DNA of 64,000 nucleotides, from the NCBI RefSeq assembly GCF_958298935.1, contig NC_084937.1, positions 25,119,568 to 25,183,567 of the forward strand, in the 5' to 3' direction. Position numbers and translations under genes: made by a program. Positions 11,426-25,110 of the stretch are shown here, piece after piece. The notes beneath the pieces were generated by a model. The model ran no database searches. It was not told where the DNA came from and saw only the letters and a program-made list of their open reading frames with translations. The first letter of the stretch is position 1. Each line of letters opens with the position of its first letter. The DNA comes from Phragmites australis. Taxonomy: Eukaryota > Streptophyta > Magnoliopsida > Poales > Poaceae.

Positions 11426-12148
11426 CTCGCTCGCTCGGGTTTGGGGACGAATGGTGCCGAGGGCGCGGGGGCTTGGGGTTTTGGTGAGGTGAGCTCGGCT
11501 CGAGGATAACGACAGTTTTCGCGCCGTAGCCCCTGCCTTGTCGCAATATTCGTTCCGCGTTGTAGCGTTGGAGCCTGACGAATACAAGCTCATGCAGACT
11601 CCTATATTGGCTCGTGAATTATGATCAGTGGAGGTGCTTTCTGTAAAATGCCAGACAAAATGCAAGTATTTGACATAATTGTGGAAATGAAGAACATTCC
11701 AGATATTATCAAACATCGTCTCAGGAAGAAAAAAAAAATGACACGATCAAACATCAGTATGTGCTTAGAGTTACAGTGGTGCAGTAGGCTAAACAACAGT
11801 GGGCGTTGTATTGACAGGTCACATTATGATTACATTCAGCAAGGAAAAATCCAGCGAAAATTACAGGACCGGAAGATTATATACAGCAGACGCCTTGAAT
11901 TCCTGTTCATTTGGAAGAGTTGTAGATACATTACAGTTTACAACTCAGACCTAGTATAATAATTTAACTAACAGAATACTTGTATAGCTCCTATCTTTAG
12001 ATGAAAGGGCGTGCAAGTATATTGGACGGTTATTTACAACAAAAACAAATATACTATACAATTAAATAAGACTATAATGTGCAGGAATTTGCACTACTCG
12101 TTCCATGGTGATCGCCATGTTTTTAGCAGATCCAACCAACAAACCAAC
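11426..12148. other. tRNase Z 5' flank and intergenic DNA
   Basis: The promoter side of the minus-strand tRNase Z gene meets the 3' flank of the BPI-like exon. No TATA box or further gene recognised. Confidence 0.4.
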
Positions 12149-12420
12149 TTATACCATAAATCTTCGTTGGTATGGCACAGAGAACAGGGCGTCTGGTTGA
12201 ATGAAGGCAACATCACAGCTAACAATCATTCTTGAGTAGGAAGTTGAGGATATATGCATCTCTGATGGAAGATCCCTTGATGATAGGTAATGGGAAGCTT
12301 TGCCCAAGGTATGAGTTCACATAGGGTACGAACATGCTTTTCAGGAAAATTTGCAGCACTGTCTGCGAGTCATCGACGGATCCAACGGGGGCTCCCAAGT
12401 TCACATTGGGCATGGAAGAG
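12149..12420 (-). pseudogene. Isolated last exon of a BPI/LBP-like gene, frameshifted
   Basis: Plant BPI/LBP-like proteins are secreted lipid/LPS-binding proteins. The minus strand reads MPNVNLGAPVGSVDDSQTV, then VPYVNSYLGQSFPLPIIKG and DAYIL. That matches the C-terminal PLPxxKG / CDV region of the family as I know it. After DAYIL one extra A (about 12243-12246) shifts the frame. Removing it from consideration, the downstream frame reads RMIVSCDVAFIQPDALF and ends FMV, stop at 12149-12151. The upstream border is a purine-rich tract with no AG acceptor in the expected place, and I find no other exons within several kb. It therefore looks like a gene fragment, not a whole gene. Family assignment is moderate. 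Confidence 0.55.
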
Positions 12421-13150
12421 TAAGAAGAGAAGAGAACGAGGAAGAAGAGAAAGAGAAATAAGAGAAAAAGAGGAAGGGAGGGGAAGAAGAAGATGGACAG
12501 CTCCTAGTTTTTGGCTCTGATATAATGTTCAACATTATAGACATCCTGAAGACAAAATATAATGTTCAACACAAGAAATCAAAGGGCAATGCAGCGAGTA
12601 TAACAAAAATTTCAACATATTAGACATCCTGAAGGCAAGATATGATATTCAACACAAGAAATCAAAGGAATCCAGAAATTTACATGTAACTTTACTAGTA
12701 ATGTATACTTGTTGCTTTTGAAATCTTGTTAGGAAAGAATCAAAGACAGACCGAGTTAAAAGATAATGCTCCAATACTCCATGACATCGAAAATACAACA
12801 GTTTAGATTTGCAGTATGGAAGTTGTTATCAAAATGCCTATCCTACCATGCAGTTCCTATAGCATTTTCATTGAAAGATTCCAACCTATAGGATGGGGCC
12901 GGGGACACAGTGGTGAGCATAGGTGTAACATAGAGGAGAGAGGAGAGAGGAGAGGAGGGTCTAGAGGTTAGAGATGACTCATGGGTTGTCCGATCATGAT
13001 CTAAGGGTCCAGATTGATCGATTGAAATAATTGTTATTTTCAGTTAATTGAAATATAGCAGGTCCCTTTCTTTTAAGAGACAAGAATTGGTATCTACCTT
13101 CTCACTGACATGTGTGGCCCAATCGCCAGCTGGTGCACGCGCGCCGCCTA
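12421..13150. repeat. Purine-rich tract and a duplicated 58-bp segment
   Basis: 12414-12495 is a GAA/GA-rich simple tract. The segment 12528-12585 (TTCAACATTATAGACATCC...) recurs at 12611-12668 with about 7 differences. No gene is seen. Another GA-rich tract lies at 12932-12958. Confidence 0.7.
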
Positions 13151-13939
13151 GCACCCACCCATGAAACCACCATGTCCCTGGTCCAAGCGCTCTCCTCGCC
13201 CCAAAGCTTTTCACTCGCCTCTCCTCCTCCGGTCCTCCCCCTCCCCCCACTGGCTGCCGACGCCACTACCGCCCCCTTCTAGAGCCTTCCAAAGGCGATC
13301 CAGGAAGCGAAAGGGCATGGCACGCAGACGGGGGTCGCCGCCTCCAAGGTCCTCATCCTCGTTGGTGCAAGTCCTCCTCTCGCCATCATCATCGTTCACT
13401 CGCTTGCCGATTGGATGCAATTTCTTCCAATCGGGTGCTGTTTTAATCCCTAACTTGGTGAGCTGATGTCTTTGCATGGATGACGGTTCGATCCTACTAC
13501 GGAATGGACGCTTGTCTGATGTATTAAGGGAGCTCCAGGTCGGTAGATTCCAACCCCCCCCCCCCCCTCTATTTTTATGTTCCGTTTAATTATGTGCATT
13601 GTCAAGCGGTTTTAGCACTATATTGTAAATCTGCATCTACCACTTCTGCTAGTCAATGTACGCCATTTGGCATTCGAAAATCATGCATAATTTATTCTTC
13701 AGTAGGTATAGTGAGTCCTATATGCATGGTACATATTTTGATGATATGTTGTTCAGCTTTCGCCTTTAATCACACATGTTGACCTTTGAAACTTAGAAAT
13801 GTTTGTTTAAGTACAATTGGATTTGACATTGAGGGAATTCAACAAATGGTTGCTGGATTAGTGAGCTTGAGCATCTCTTAAACTTGTTCACGAACTATTA
13901 TCAAAATTCTTCGATTATCTTGACCTTGGTTTTTCTTAT

Positions 13940-14608
13940 TATCGGGAAGGAGAAGATCGAGTTTCTTGAGAACAAACAGGTAGCTGAATGTAGGTGCGAG
14001 TATTAGTGAGCCATGTCATCCTGTAATTCTCATTACCCTGACATCTTGTGTTTACTGGACAGGATGTGGCTAATGCTGGTATATGGTACCTCTGCCGACT
14101 AGTAGGAGGTACAAAATATGGAATAAATGCCAAGTTTTTTGAGCTGGGCGGATCATTAATATCAGGTGGCTAGTCTGCAATTCTGCACGATCAATCGTTC
14201 TTGTTTATTCATTCAAGTAAAGTTATTGAGTAAAGATAAATTTCTCTTTGTTCTGCTGTTGTTTGTGGTTCTTTTGATGATCCATCATTGTTCCTCATTC
14301 CACAAGAAGCCAGTGAAAAACTCAAGCTTTCACATCCAGCTCAATCTAAAAACAAGCCAGTGAAGGTATATGCCCCTCCTTTTACTTTGTCCTCCTTCCA
14401 GGCGATTTGAGTTTGTTAATGCTAAATCTCCTATTTGATGGTGTGCATATTCTAGGGATTTGAATTATTTATAGAGAGCACCGAGGAAGAGAAGGTAACA
14501 GACACCAAGCCAAATCTCACAAGAGACGTTGAAAAGCCCATGAAAAACACTGCGGTGCATATGTCTAGTAGATTCTCATTTTGGAAGGAATGCCTCACAT
14601 TGTGATCA
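13940..14608 (+). CDS. Possible exons of an unrecognised gene
   Basis: I do not recognise the product. Four consecutive exon-like stretches share one reading phase. The first ends ...GKEKIEFLENKQ before a GTAGCT donor at about 13980. The second, from about 14063 after ACAG, reads DVANAGIWYLCRLVGGTKYG, then INAKFFELGGSLIS, donor at 14166. The third starts about 14306 after CCACAAG and reads EASEKLKLSHPAQSKNKPVK, donor at 14367. The fourth, from about 14456, reads GFELFIESTEEEKVTDTKP and ends SFWKECLTL with TGA near 14605. The joins keep phase, which random DNA rarely does. The first exon and start codon are not identified; a candidate ATG lies at 13317. Confidence 0.4.
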
Positions 14609-14609
14609 A

Positions 14610-17600
14610 AGTTTCTCTGCTTGTGATGTACATTGTCTTCCCGGTAGCTTTATCTTATAGTCAGAAAACAAAGAATAACCTGTATCTGGAGTGGCTGATT
14701 CTTTTCAAGAATAGACAGGCATGAGGCATTGGCTAGATTTGAAAGTAACTCCGGTTCCACCCATTTATCATTTTTTTCTTGGATTTTGATTCATTTTATG
14801 GTTTGATTTGATGGTTTGTATACTACATTCAAATGATTCGAAAGAATGAATAAATCACACTTATTTTCTTATCAAATCGATGTGGAAATTGCAGGCTACA
14901 CATCAGGGAGGGACTGGAGTAGACAAACACGGCGTCTAGTTCTGAGTACCAAGCATGTCTAGCTTAATTATGATAATAATCAATATCCGGAAAAACTTAT
15001 TGTTTTAATCCACCCTAAGCTAAGCTGCTCTCTTCGATTAGGACCATGCAGCGTTGTGTTGCCACTGCTGCGTACTTGAGTGATGTTTTATTGAGGGAGC
15101 ATCCACGTGCATTTGGCACATAGCTTTGGTATGGTCATATGGCCATATCGGGGATATATATTAGTGCTGCCTTCTGCAGATTCCTGATCAGTGTGATTTA
15201 TTCAGCTCCCAAGTGTAGTTGGATCAAAAAACTTTTTTCCTGCTATCCTGTCCTTTGTGCCTTACAGCTATTCCGTCTTGGATTTCTTACTGAACACGTT
15301 AGGAGCTGACAAGCAGGTGATTCCAAGCAACACCCGAGTTATGACGAAAAAAGAAGATGCAGATAGATACGAAAAGTATAGAGGCTTGTAAAAGGTCTGG
15401 TGCAAATATTTCATAAGAGCATCGTAAAATAGAATGTCATCTACTGTTGGACCATTGCTATGCATGTTATGGTAAGAATGCTGAGATAGATGTGAGTAGC
15501 ATACCAGCTCTGTGCCAAAGAACATCAGATCAAGCGTATCGTGTTAGCCACGGAGGTTCTGTTTTGAGAGTAAAAAACGTTTAAAAGAGATTTTGCCTTG
15601 CAATTCTACTTGACAGGACTGCTAAGTAAGAAAGAGACGAAAGCTGGTGGGTTAAAATAGTTGCGGGTTCGCCCCAGCAAGAGCCTGTATAGGTGTGTCT
15701 ATTAAGGTGGTGGGGGGGGGGGGGGGGAGCGTCCATGGAGTCGGGCGGCAAGAGTCCCGTGCTTCGTGGTGCATGGGTTCGCTTACTTTAACCCCTCCCG
15801 CCAACTCTTCTTTTCTTTTCCTTTTTTCATTGACTTAAGTTTGGCCTGTGAAGGCGTTAATCTTGTTACTAGTAAGTAGTAACATATTCCAGTTATTCCC
15901 TTGTACTTGTTCACCAGAACGAGGTCACTTCAAGTAGAAGAAGAAACTGAGGTCAGCTGTCATTGCTGTGGACTTTTCAGAGCTTGGCTGGCCCCTGCCA
16001 ACAAGTGGACGTTTCTATCCGGCTGCCGGCCGGTAAATAATCTGCACGCGTACTTGAATCTCTGAACCTGCACGGCTGGTAGCGGCGTAGCGCACAGTGG
16101 CCCGTCCTCTCGGTCGGCCGCGGGAGACCGGCGCCGACGCCACGGATGCGTGCGCGCGCGCGCGCGTGGAGTGGCACGGGTACGACCGCCTCGCGCGCGC
16201 TCTGTGGCGCCGCTTTGGGATGCCCCTCGCGGTCAGGGGCGGATCTAGGGGTCACCGGGTGGGCCGAGATGCCTTTTTTTTCAAGAACTCTCCTTTTTGT
16301 CTAGCCCAATTTATTCGATCCCTGTCTCCAAACCCCTTCGTGTCTGGTTCCCCTAGCCGTCGTGTCTGTTGTGTCTTGATGAGCCACCGCCGTGACGCGA
16401 GGAAGCTCATGACGGGTACTGCCGACGCGTGAGCGTGGCTATTGAGGGAGCAGTATGTGTATGGGCACACCCGCATCACTGTCGGGCCCTCAGCGTCGGT
16501 GACGCCCAACGCGAGGTCGAGCGTGTCAGGGAACTTGGACTCCTTCATCGTTGGGTCGCCACATCGTCGGGCGTCGGGCCACTCTCGGCTCTCCAATGCT
16601 CGTGCCCTGCTGCCCGCGTCTCTGCCATCTCCGCTCCGCCTCTCGTTCTGCTCCTCTCGTGAGGTTGTGTCGCCGCGTGACCCCTGCCCCGCGCCTCCTC
16701 CCAGCGCCGGCCCGCCCCACCCCCACTGGGACTAGAATAGGCACACCATTTTCAATTTTTCTTTATCCGCTAAATGTAACTTCACATGCTCTTGCGTCGT
16801 TGCACACGTATCATCTATCTTAATCGTTTATCTCTCATATGTATTTATACATCTGTTGATTCTCTCACATACTCTATATTTTTTTTCATCTTGTAGTATA
16901 AATCTTCACATAAATATTTGATCATGATAAATCATACTTTCACAAACTCTAGCGGAATTTTCATATTACAGCACAGAGCGGCTTCTCTTGTGCAAAGTAC
17001 ATAAGAACCGGCCGGACCAAGAGCAGGAGGCCTGGACCCCGGATATCATATAGCCATATAGGCGCCACCATATGCGTATACAGGTAACATCGGTGCACCG
17101 ATACGTTCCGTTCATCCAAAGGAAATGAAAGGTCATGTGTGTCTCATCTAACTACCCGAGAGGAACAAGTTTTAGTATGTGATGGTAAGTATTACAATGT
17201 CGCAGTGGCAGCATGGCATTCACAGCAGCACAGGGGCCCATACTATGATCTGAAAACGACACAGTTAAGAAACCTTGCACACACCCAATATAAAACGAGC
17301 TTTTCACCAGGCGAACTGCTGGATGGAGGCAGAAAGTCAATGCGGTGCGCGATGCAAGCCGCTAATTTTTGAAAGGTCATCGGCGCAGTGCCATCGGATC
17401 GATCAGATGGATAGGCCGCTTAAACAAAAACAAACCAAAGCATATTAAAATACTCCAGTTTCAGTACAACACTGATGCGAAGCCTTTGATTAGCGCGACA
17501 CTACTATATATAAGGTTGAGTCCAACAGCTTTCCTTCACGGGCGAGATTTCTGTTACGAAGGGATTTTCGTTCCCTTCAGCGCTCCAACAGTTTCACTTC

Positions 17601-20600
17601 ACGACGGGATTCCCAGGATCATTCACTTCAGGACGGGATTCTCTCTCCATTCCCTTCGCGATTTCCTTCGAAGGGAAGCTGTTGGAGATGAGAGGAGATA
17701 AAGCGAATAGGAACAGGGAAGAGAATCGGAAAGGGAACGAAATGAATGGAATATGGTTGGGGTTGGTCTAATGATCCGTCTTCCTCGATGCCGTGGATGG
17801 TGCAACATAACATCTCTAATATCTAGAGTTAATATTGGTTTTTAGATGAGAAAGCATTTTATTAAAAAAATTATACAGGTTATACCGTACCTCGTACGAT
17901 GAGGTGGGACCTATCAGAAGAGCAAATACTGACTCTTCATACTATTGGAGATACCCTTACTAATTTTGCAGCACCACACGAGCAGGCCGAGGAAAGAAAT
18001 AGGAAAATGCAATGGATTCGTGTATACACGGCTTATCTTAACGGTCCATCTCTTACACTTAATACTTATTAATCTGTTGATTATCCTCATCTACTCATGA
18101 TTTTTTTTCAGTTACTTTTCCAGTCTAAATCTTAACACAAATGAAGAGTTTTGATAAAACATATATGTGTATGTGAAAAAATCCGTTACAAAGAAAATGG
18201 ATCCTCATGGAGGGTTCAGAACAGTTATTGGTGTAGTATGTACCATTATGGTACAGTGGAGCAACAGTGTTTTTATACACAAGCACACCTAGGTATCTAC
18301 ATCCTCACATCACCGTATGTATGCACTCACATAATATTTATTGAAGACTGAAGATTTAGGATTTAAAGATTAATGAAGTCATCATATTCATCTCACAGTT
18401 TACGAGTATGTCACCTACCACCGAAAGAAATTTCTATTTTAATGAGATACACAATAAGCAAATATAAATGCGTAAAGGATATAACCAACTCCACGGACTC
18501 TCCAACCCGAGGCTTGGTTCTTGGGAGCAACATTGTGTTGGTCCAACGTAAGCTATCCATTTCTTGCCGTCAAATTCTTCTACATGAGTATTGCTTTCAT
18601 ATCTGGTGGGGTATACATGGACATGTTTGAAACATGAGGATCATGTGGAGTTTTATTTGAATTCGTCCATAGTAACGAATGTTCTAAAAAATGTTATTTT
18701 CTAAGAAATTTGTTTCTAGCAATTAATCAATAAGAGGCAATGGTTCTGTCTAAACGAAACGGTCACAATTAAAGAAGCAGCTGCAAAGATGTACTAGTAA
18801 GTTGAAAATCATGCGCCTTAAGGCTGTGGAAAACTAACATCCCAGCCAAATGGAGAATTATGTTAATATTTGATGGCACGCAGATAATTGTCTCAATAGA
18901 TTATGTGAGGAAAACTGGTTCTGGTTCTTAATCACAGTACCACCTAATCAACAAGCTTCCAAGTGAACACTGATTCTGATTGTACCCGGTACTGATCGGT
19001 TAGATAGTCAAGAGTGAAGACGGCACTCTTAAGGGACCTAGCTCCGAAAAATAATGACACGGAAATGACCAAAGAAACAGTACCAACGTACACTCATTAT
19101 TTTTCCAAGGACGATATCTGAATATCTAATGCGTTGAATCTGATCGGAACGGTTCTGTACGTAGATCCTCTTCTAATTATGTAGAACCGAGAACTATAAT
19201 TAGAGAGTTGAATAGAACGGAGAAATTATAGAAGGTGAATAGATTTTTTATAAAAAATTTATGAAAATGATGATTTACTTGTTCACTTAACACTTCTCAA
19301 AAATACATAAACAGAAACATAAATTTTAGAGAGACAAAACAAGAAAGAAATTTCAAACAATATGAATCCATTGATAGAATATGAACATAAGTTTTATTCA
19401 AGACTATTTCATATGTCTTTAAGCACAAAAGTTTGAAACTTGAATGAAGAATATAAAAAAATAGTCATAAAATGAAACAACTTTCCAAATTGATAGTCTA
19501 GAAATAAGATGATTCAAAACCCTCTTAAATACATAAGTATATGAACGTTTATACCTCTAGCAGTAAGAAAAACAACTTTTTAAGGTTAAAAAATCGTAGC
19601 TCAAAGTCAAAAACGAAAATTAATAAGAAAATTACAACCATAAAAGTAAAACTTGCAAACTTACAAGGGAACCAATAAAGAGATACTAGAAGGAGGGTAA
19701 TTCAAGTATATGCAAAAATATAAACTTTATTACTCAAAGAGATCAACTTTATTTTAGACGAATTATAAAAAATTTTCTCTCAAAAACTCTCAACTATTAC
19801 ATAGGTTAAACACTCATCTTTCTCTTTTTTAAAATACTAGCAATAGGCTCTCAAATGGGTAGCACAAGGACCTCAAGTGGCTGATTCAAACTCTCTCATA
19901 GCCATATCGCTCTATTTATAGGCATAGAAAACTTGACACCTAAATTTTCTAGCTTATTACTAAAATATCATTATCTTGTAGTACACTACTACATATCATC
20001 GATGACATTTTGGTCTATTTTTTGCTCTGTCCGTCGAACGGCTGCGACGCCTTCATAACTTAGCTTCACCTCAAAACAAGCTTCGTGATGGTGTAACATA
20101 CTCTTCCAGTCCTCCTACGATTTTAAGATCCAACCATGAAATCCTCTACACGTTTCTCAAAATGTATCTCGCCACCTGCTTACACCTTAAGCAAACGCTC
20201 TAATATCAACATCTGTACTCCGTCTTGCGATCATGACCACCAACAAGCCTCTCCCGCTCCTGATCTCTCAGACTGCCTTATCACTTGCATCGATATCCCT
20301 TCCACTTGTCTTTGTTAACACATCATCTTTATCCTCTGTTTTATGTTTTGCTTGATCTCTAAGTGTACAACTAGGATCACTATTGATTCCACTCGACCTC
20401 CTTGATCGTCCAGCACCAAACACCTACTTAGCCCCGATCACCCACCGTCGACCGTCAAGTTGCATCCGTCACCCGCACACCATGAGACAAGAAAACACAT
20501 TTCTCCAACTCCAATTCCAGTTAGTACATAATTAAAATGATCAAACCAAACTCAAGCAATCTAAAACTTAGCAAACCAAATCAATAAACTTATCAATCAC

Positions 20601-20820
20601 TCATCATATATAAATTAATACATATTTCAACTTGATTTATTAAATTAGGCTACGTACGTATATCACAAACGGTCTGGATTCATTAATTGGACTTCTAACT
20701 CGATCCATGCACATCTGTAACAAGATACAGCAGGTACAATCCACATTCCAACATTTCATCAGCTGGCTTTAATATTAATATTAGTACAAGTTAAAATGCT
20801 CCATTGAGCATGGAACCACG
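14610..20820. other. Gene-poor intergenic region
   Basis: No ORF here has protein-like structure. GC-rich patches at 16080-16740 give overlapping ORFs on all frames that look like composition shadows. 18600-20500 is AT-rich, ending in a C-rich stretch that resembles non-coding retrotransposon sequence, but I could not delimit LTRs. A poly(G) run lies near 15710-15727 and a (CG)n run at about 16150-16166. Confidence 0.5.
17521..17686. mobile_element. MITE-like inverted repeat, 166 bp
   Basis: The left arm TCCAACAGCTTTCCTTC (17521-17537) is the inverse of GAAGGGAAGCTGTTGGA (17670-17686), 16 of 17 matching. Between them are two near-copies of CTTCACGACGGGATTC. No coding capacity. The target duplication is not clear. 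Confidence 0.6.
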
Positions 20821-23800
20821 TCTTCATAGGATGATTGCTGAGGGTGCAAGTTTACCAGAGTGTAAGAGTTGATAGAGACGTACTAGTGGGTGTGGGCGTG
20901 TATGGTGTGTCACCCTTGTACCGATGAAAAAAAAATGCAAGTTTACCGATGAAAAAAAAAATGCATTACTTAGACTATAACAGAGGGGAGAGAGACACGA
21001 ATCCTGAATTAAATCTTTAGCATATATATATGGCACCTCGAGAAAATGCAGATATACATACTCCGATACTTTGATCTCACTAACCTCCTTCAACTAAACT
21101 AAAATCTAAACGAATCCCGGAAGGAAAACAGAGACAGCAACGCCAACAGGAACAACCATTACCATGCATGGAGAGGAAAGCTACACGAAAGGTACTTGAA
21201 CTGCGAGAAAATGCCTGGCTTTCCCATGTATGCCGCCGATCGACTGACCTACAACACTACATCATAACTCAGCTTCTTCAATCTTCAACCTTGATCGAAT
21301 CTTCACCACCAAAACTCCCCTCCATTTCGTGGCCTATCCCGCCGGACCATCATCCCCGTAGGCCGGACCCTGCCGCGACGAACAGGAAGGCAAACGGATC
21401 ACCATCCGCCGGCCGGAACCCCGGCATCCCGGAGCCGGCGACGAGCAGCGATGCACGGGAGGCGCCTCCTGCACCTCGCGAGAGATGGCTTCGAGCAGCG
21501 CACGCCATCCTCATCCTTGCCCATGTCGCAGCTAGCCACAAATGCCAAGGTACACTCGAGCTAGGTGCGAGCTAGCCACAAATGGCTGAGGGGAGGTGGG
21601 AGAGAGAGGAAGAAGACGACGACCAAGAAGAAAGGTTTCAGATGCGCTGCCCTTCGCCTCGGGAATATTTCGGGGGATTTAAGGACGGGACAGGAAATCT
21701 GGAGAGGCGCCGGGTCAGGAGATCTCCCCACGGGATCGATCATCTGCGCCCGCCCCGCACGGGCATGTCCTGCGCGCGCGCCAGCCGCGTCCGTGCCTGT
21801 GCACGGAAAGCGGGGGGGCTTTCTTCTGCCGGTGGTTTTGGTGCCGCTTTTTCGTTATGCTCATCGAAATCATTTGTCCTGGAAAGCGTGGAACCATACG
21901 CATGGGATGAGCCCGTACAACGACCTGCACCGGCGCAAGTGGGCTTGGGGCTGCACCGACCACTGCAGCTTATCGTGATCGCGTTTCTTTTATTCCTGTG
22001 CTTTGCTAAGCTTTCGGAGTCATTTAGCAAGTGGAGTCGTGTTGGTTTCTTGGCCTAATATTGCATGTCCAAAAAGAAAATACTCCACATAAATATAATA
22101 CATGCCATGTTAAAAGAATAGACTGTTAGGGACTCTTTCCTTTTTACTCTCCTAGTCCCACTCTTCTTATTCTCCATCCTCTCTCTTTCTTCGCTATAAA
22201 GCACGAGAGGGTAGGCGGCTTGAGCTCCCACACCCACTTGAAGATCTGCCCCTAGTCACAAGCTGAATAAATCAAAATTTGACTTTAAGCTTGAGCTGTT
22301 TATGTCTATAGCGATGGTCTACTCAAAGCTAATATTATGCTTTATTGTGACCTTTTTATAATGTTGTTTTAAATGAGAGGTCATCATAGATGCACTTTTT
22401 TCTGTCAAGGGAAAAAAAGTGATTCATAATCGCACCCACTTTGTGAAAGAAGGATCACCATGATTCACCGTGCACCACCACTCTCACTAAGGCTAAACTA
22501 AGTAGAGTTCATGGCCGCACCATCTTGAACGGCCGAGCCGACACCCAGTTGCCATCAGGAGGAGTCCTTTTCGAACCACCATTTCATCAGCTTCTATCGT
22601 AGCACATAATATGCGGATAAACTCTCATCAGTGACAATCTCGATGGTGGCCTAGCTGGTGGGCACAGTAACAGCTCGTCACGAATCATCTACAGTGCTAC
22701 AAAGTGCATTAAAAATCATTAGCATGTTATTAGAGTCTCACGTATCAACGACTAACTGTAGAGGATTCTGATCCGGTTCGGCAGCCCCGGGCCGTGGGGC
22801 GCAGGCGCGCAGCATGGTGTCAGGTGGGCGTCCGCGGTCCGTCTCGCGGCGCTGCCGGTGTACGCTCCTTCCCGGGACCGTCGAACCCCGCGACATCGGC
22901 CCGGCTCTTGCTCCGATGCCTCGTCTCGTCCGGGGCTTCTATTCCGTTTCGGAGCATTCACCGCCGCGCCCATCTTGATGCGATTCCTTCGAGTCACTCA
23001 TCAGTCAGCACCGGTTCTCCCTACACCCTACTCCTGGTCTCCTGGATAAACTACGACACTAGTATGGGTGAGTAGTTTTTTTTTTTTTGGACTGAAAGTG
23101 AGTGAAGACCAGTGTAGCCTTTGGTTTGATGGGACATCGGGATGGTTTGATTTCCTTGCAGCCTTGCAGGGCATCTTTTCTTTCGAGTGGAAAACAGCAG
23201 ACTGTCAGCACTGAAAAGGCATCTTATCTTTTGTGAGATTTGTGCGACTGACCAGGTGACATGGATGATGGAACGGGCGCGCAGAGGTTGCCTGCCCGTC
23301 CGTGGTCTTCTGGACTCCGACGCCTGAGGCCCGGCGTGTGACGGCACAACTCTTGACAGAAAGAGAACGAGATGGCAACGGCAATCACGCGCCCGTCTCC
23401 GCGTCATCTTTGCAGCGGCCCGGCACGGGCGCGTCATCTTCAACGCGGCGGCACGCGTGTTGCTCGGCTCACTCGTCGCGCTCGGACCCCCGGCGAACGA
23501 CGACGTGACGGTGCGACGCGCGCACGCCCGCCGTGGCACGGCCTCTGCACTTTCCGCCGGCTCCCGCCGCGCGTACCAACGCGCTCGCGCGCACAATGCA
23601 CTGCCAAAATGGGCAAGCTGGCTCGGTGGTGCCCTCCCTGGCGAGTGCTGCACGGTGTGGTGATTTCTGCCGTTCCTACGGACTGGCTGGCCGAGCAAAG
23701 CAACATCTGCCATTCCGCAGCTGCAGGTTTGCAGCCCCTAATTATCATCTGGATTTGGTTGGCCCCGTCGGAAAGATCCTCTGCAGTGCAAGCTACAGTA

Positions 23801-25050
23801 AAATATATTAGTATCCCTTCACAACCGTGGAATAAAAGCAACGGATCAGATCAGACGCTACGTAAACAATAAACAGTTGGAATCGTCGCTACAGTATACG
23901 AGTACTGTTACTACAGTGTCACTTTAAATCACAGTTCGCTGCTCATATTTTACTGTTCGGCTGCTACAGAAAATACTTTCTCTGCCGCAGAGGATCGGGT
24001 CCCGCCGGAATAACAGTACAGATACAGCAGGATCACAGGACGTGTACGGCGGTTCCCTGAGAGAAGTTTCGCGGCACCACGTTTTCTAGCACTGCAGTTA
24101 CAATATTTACATGGTTTCAGCAAGCATCAAAGGCATCAGATTATCAGATTCAGGCACAAGATGTTGTTCCTGAACAATGCGAGTTACATGCTCTGACATT
24201 TGCAAAAGGCAGTCAAAGCATCCAAATTAACAAGATGATCTGCTGTAGTGGAACAGAACGATAGGAAATGCTCCTCCTGTTAAACTAGTGTCGCAGAGTT
24301 GAGTTCACAAATGTTTTTTTATTTATTTCTGCGATTAATTGCTAGCTGCAACGACAATGCATGCCTAAGGCCATTAGGAAAAAAACACATTTTGTAAACC
24401 TAAGACCCTTAGTTAATTACTCAGAGTCAAATGGAGACTGAACATTGCCAAGCCTAAGATCTGATACATTTTACATTGAATACATATTCTTCAGACACAA
24501 AAACTAGTTGCATGTGAGAACAGCAAACCGTGCTCAATGCACATGGAAAATTCTGTTATTTCTATAGGCATGCCAAAGGCAAGAGCTAACCTAAGTTCAA
24601 AATTCGAATAAAGTAGCTAGTGTGGTAGTATACTGGTATGCATAGATCTTTCGATTCCGTACAACTACTTCAAAGAACAATCATCTTTGGCATGTTGTTT
24701 CTGCCAGGAACAACTCATCAGCTCAGACTCAACGTCTTACAGGGCCATGTCTCACGTGACTGGTGAGCATCAATAGGTCAATAGGTGAATCAGTCAGAGG
24801 TGAGGTGCTGGTTACAAGCAGTTCCAGTTCTTTAACTGAACAATTAGTATATGGATGATCACCAGCTGCATAGAGAGACTAGAAGAGAAGTGCTAAGCAG
24901 TAAGAAACTTTTCCTTTTTCATATTCATTCATCCAACAAAAGATGAGTAATTATGAGAGTAATGTAATGTAAAATACTCCAATTCGGTCCTAACGGCATG
25001 CCTACCATATGTCCAAAAGAATGACTCCGTCAACCAATTCAAAATGATAT
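20821..25050. other. Intergenic region, no gene recognised
   Basis: GC-rich islands at 21340-21960 and 22780-23660 yield long overlapping ORFs on both strands with no recognisable domain, so I read them as composition effects. 24050-25050 looks like ordinary AT-rich flank downstream of the FLA gene. Confidence 0.45.
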
Positions 25051-25110
25051 GAAGTGTGGGGAAGCACAGCACGAACACTCTGCTTACAAATTGACAAGAT
25101 CGCTCAAGTC

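Noticed and set aside
11004..11546. 180-residue ORF over tRNase Z exon 1
   Set aside because: It is mostly the wrong frame of exon 1 plus the 5' flank. It only captures the true frame after the insertion, where it reads the shifted FITTPTSTT.
13553..13568. Poly(C) run here and poly(G) run near 15710 as functional G-quadruplex sites
   Set aside because: Single homopolymer runs without spaced G-tracts; their length may also be an assembly artefact.
16234..16730. hAT-like left end CAGGGGCGGATCTAGG followed 0.5 kb later by CACCCCCACTG
   Set aside because: The supposed right end does not mirror the left beyond a few bases, and no 8-bp duplication flanks the pair.
22794..23872. Several overlapping 60-220-residue ORFs on both strands
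   Set aside because: GC-rich island with open frames in all registers, no domain, no splice structure.
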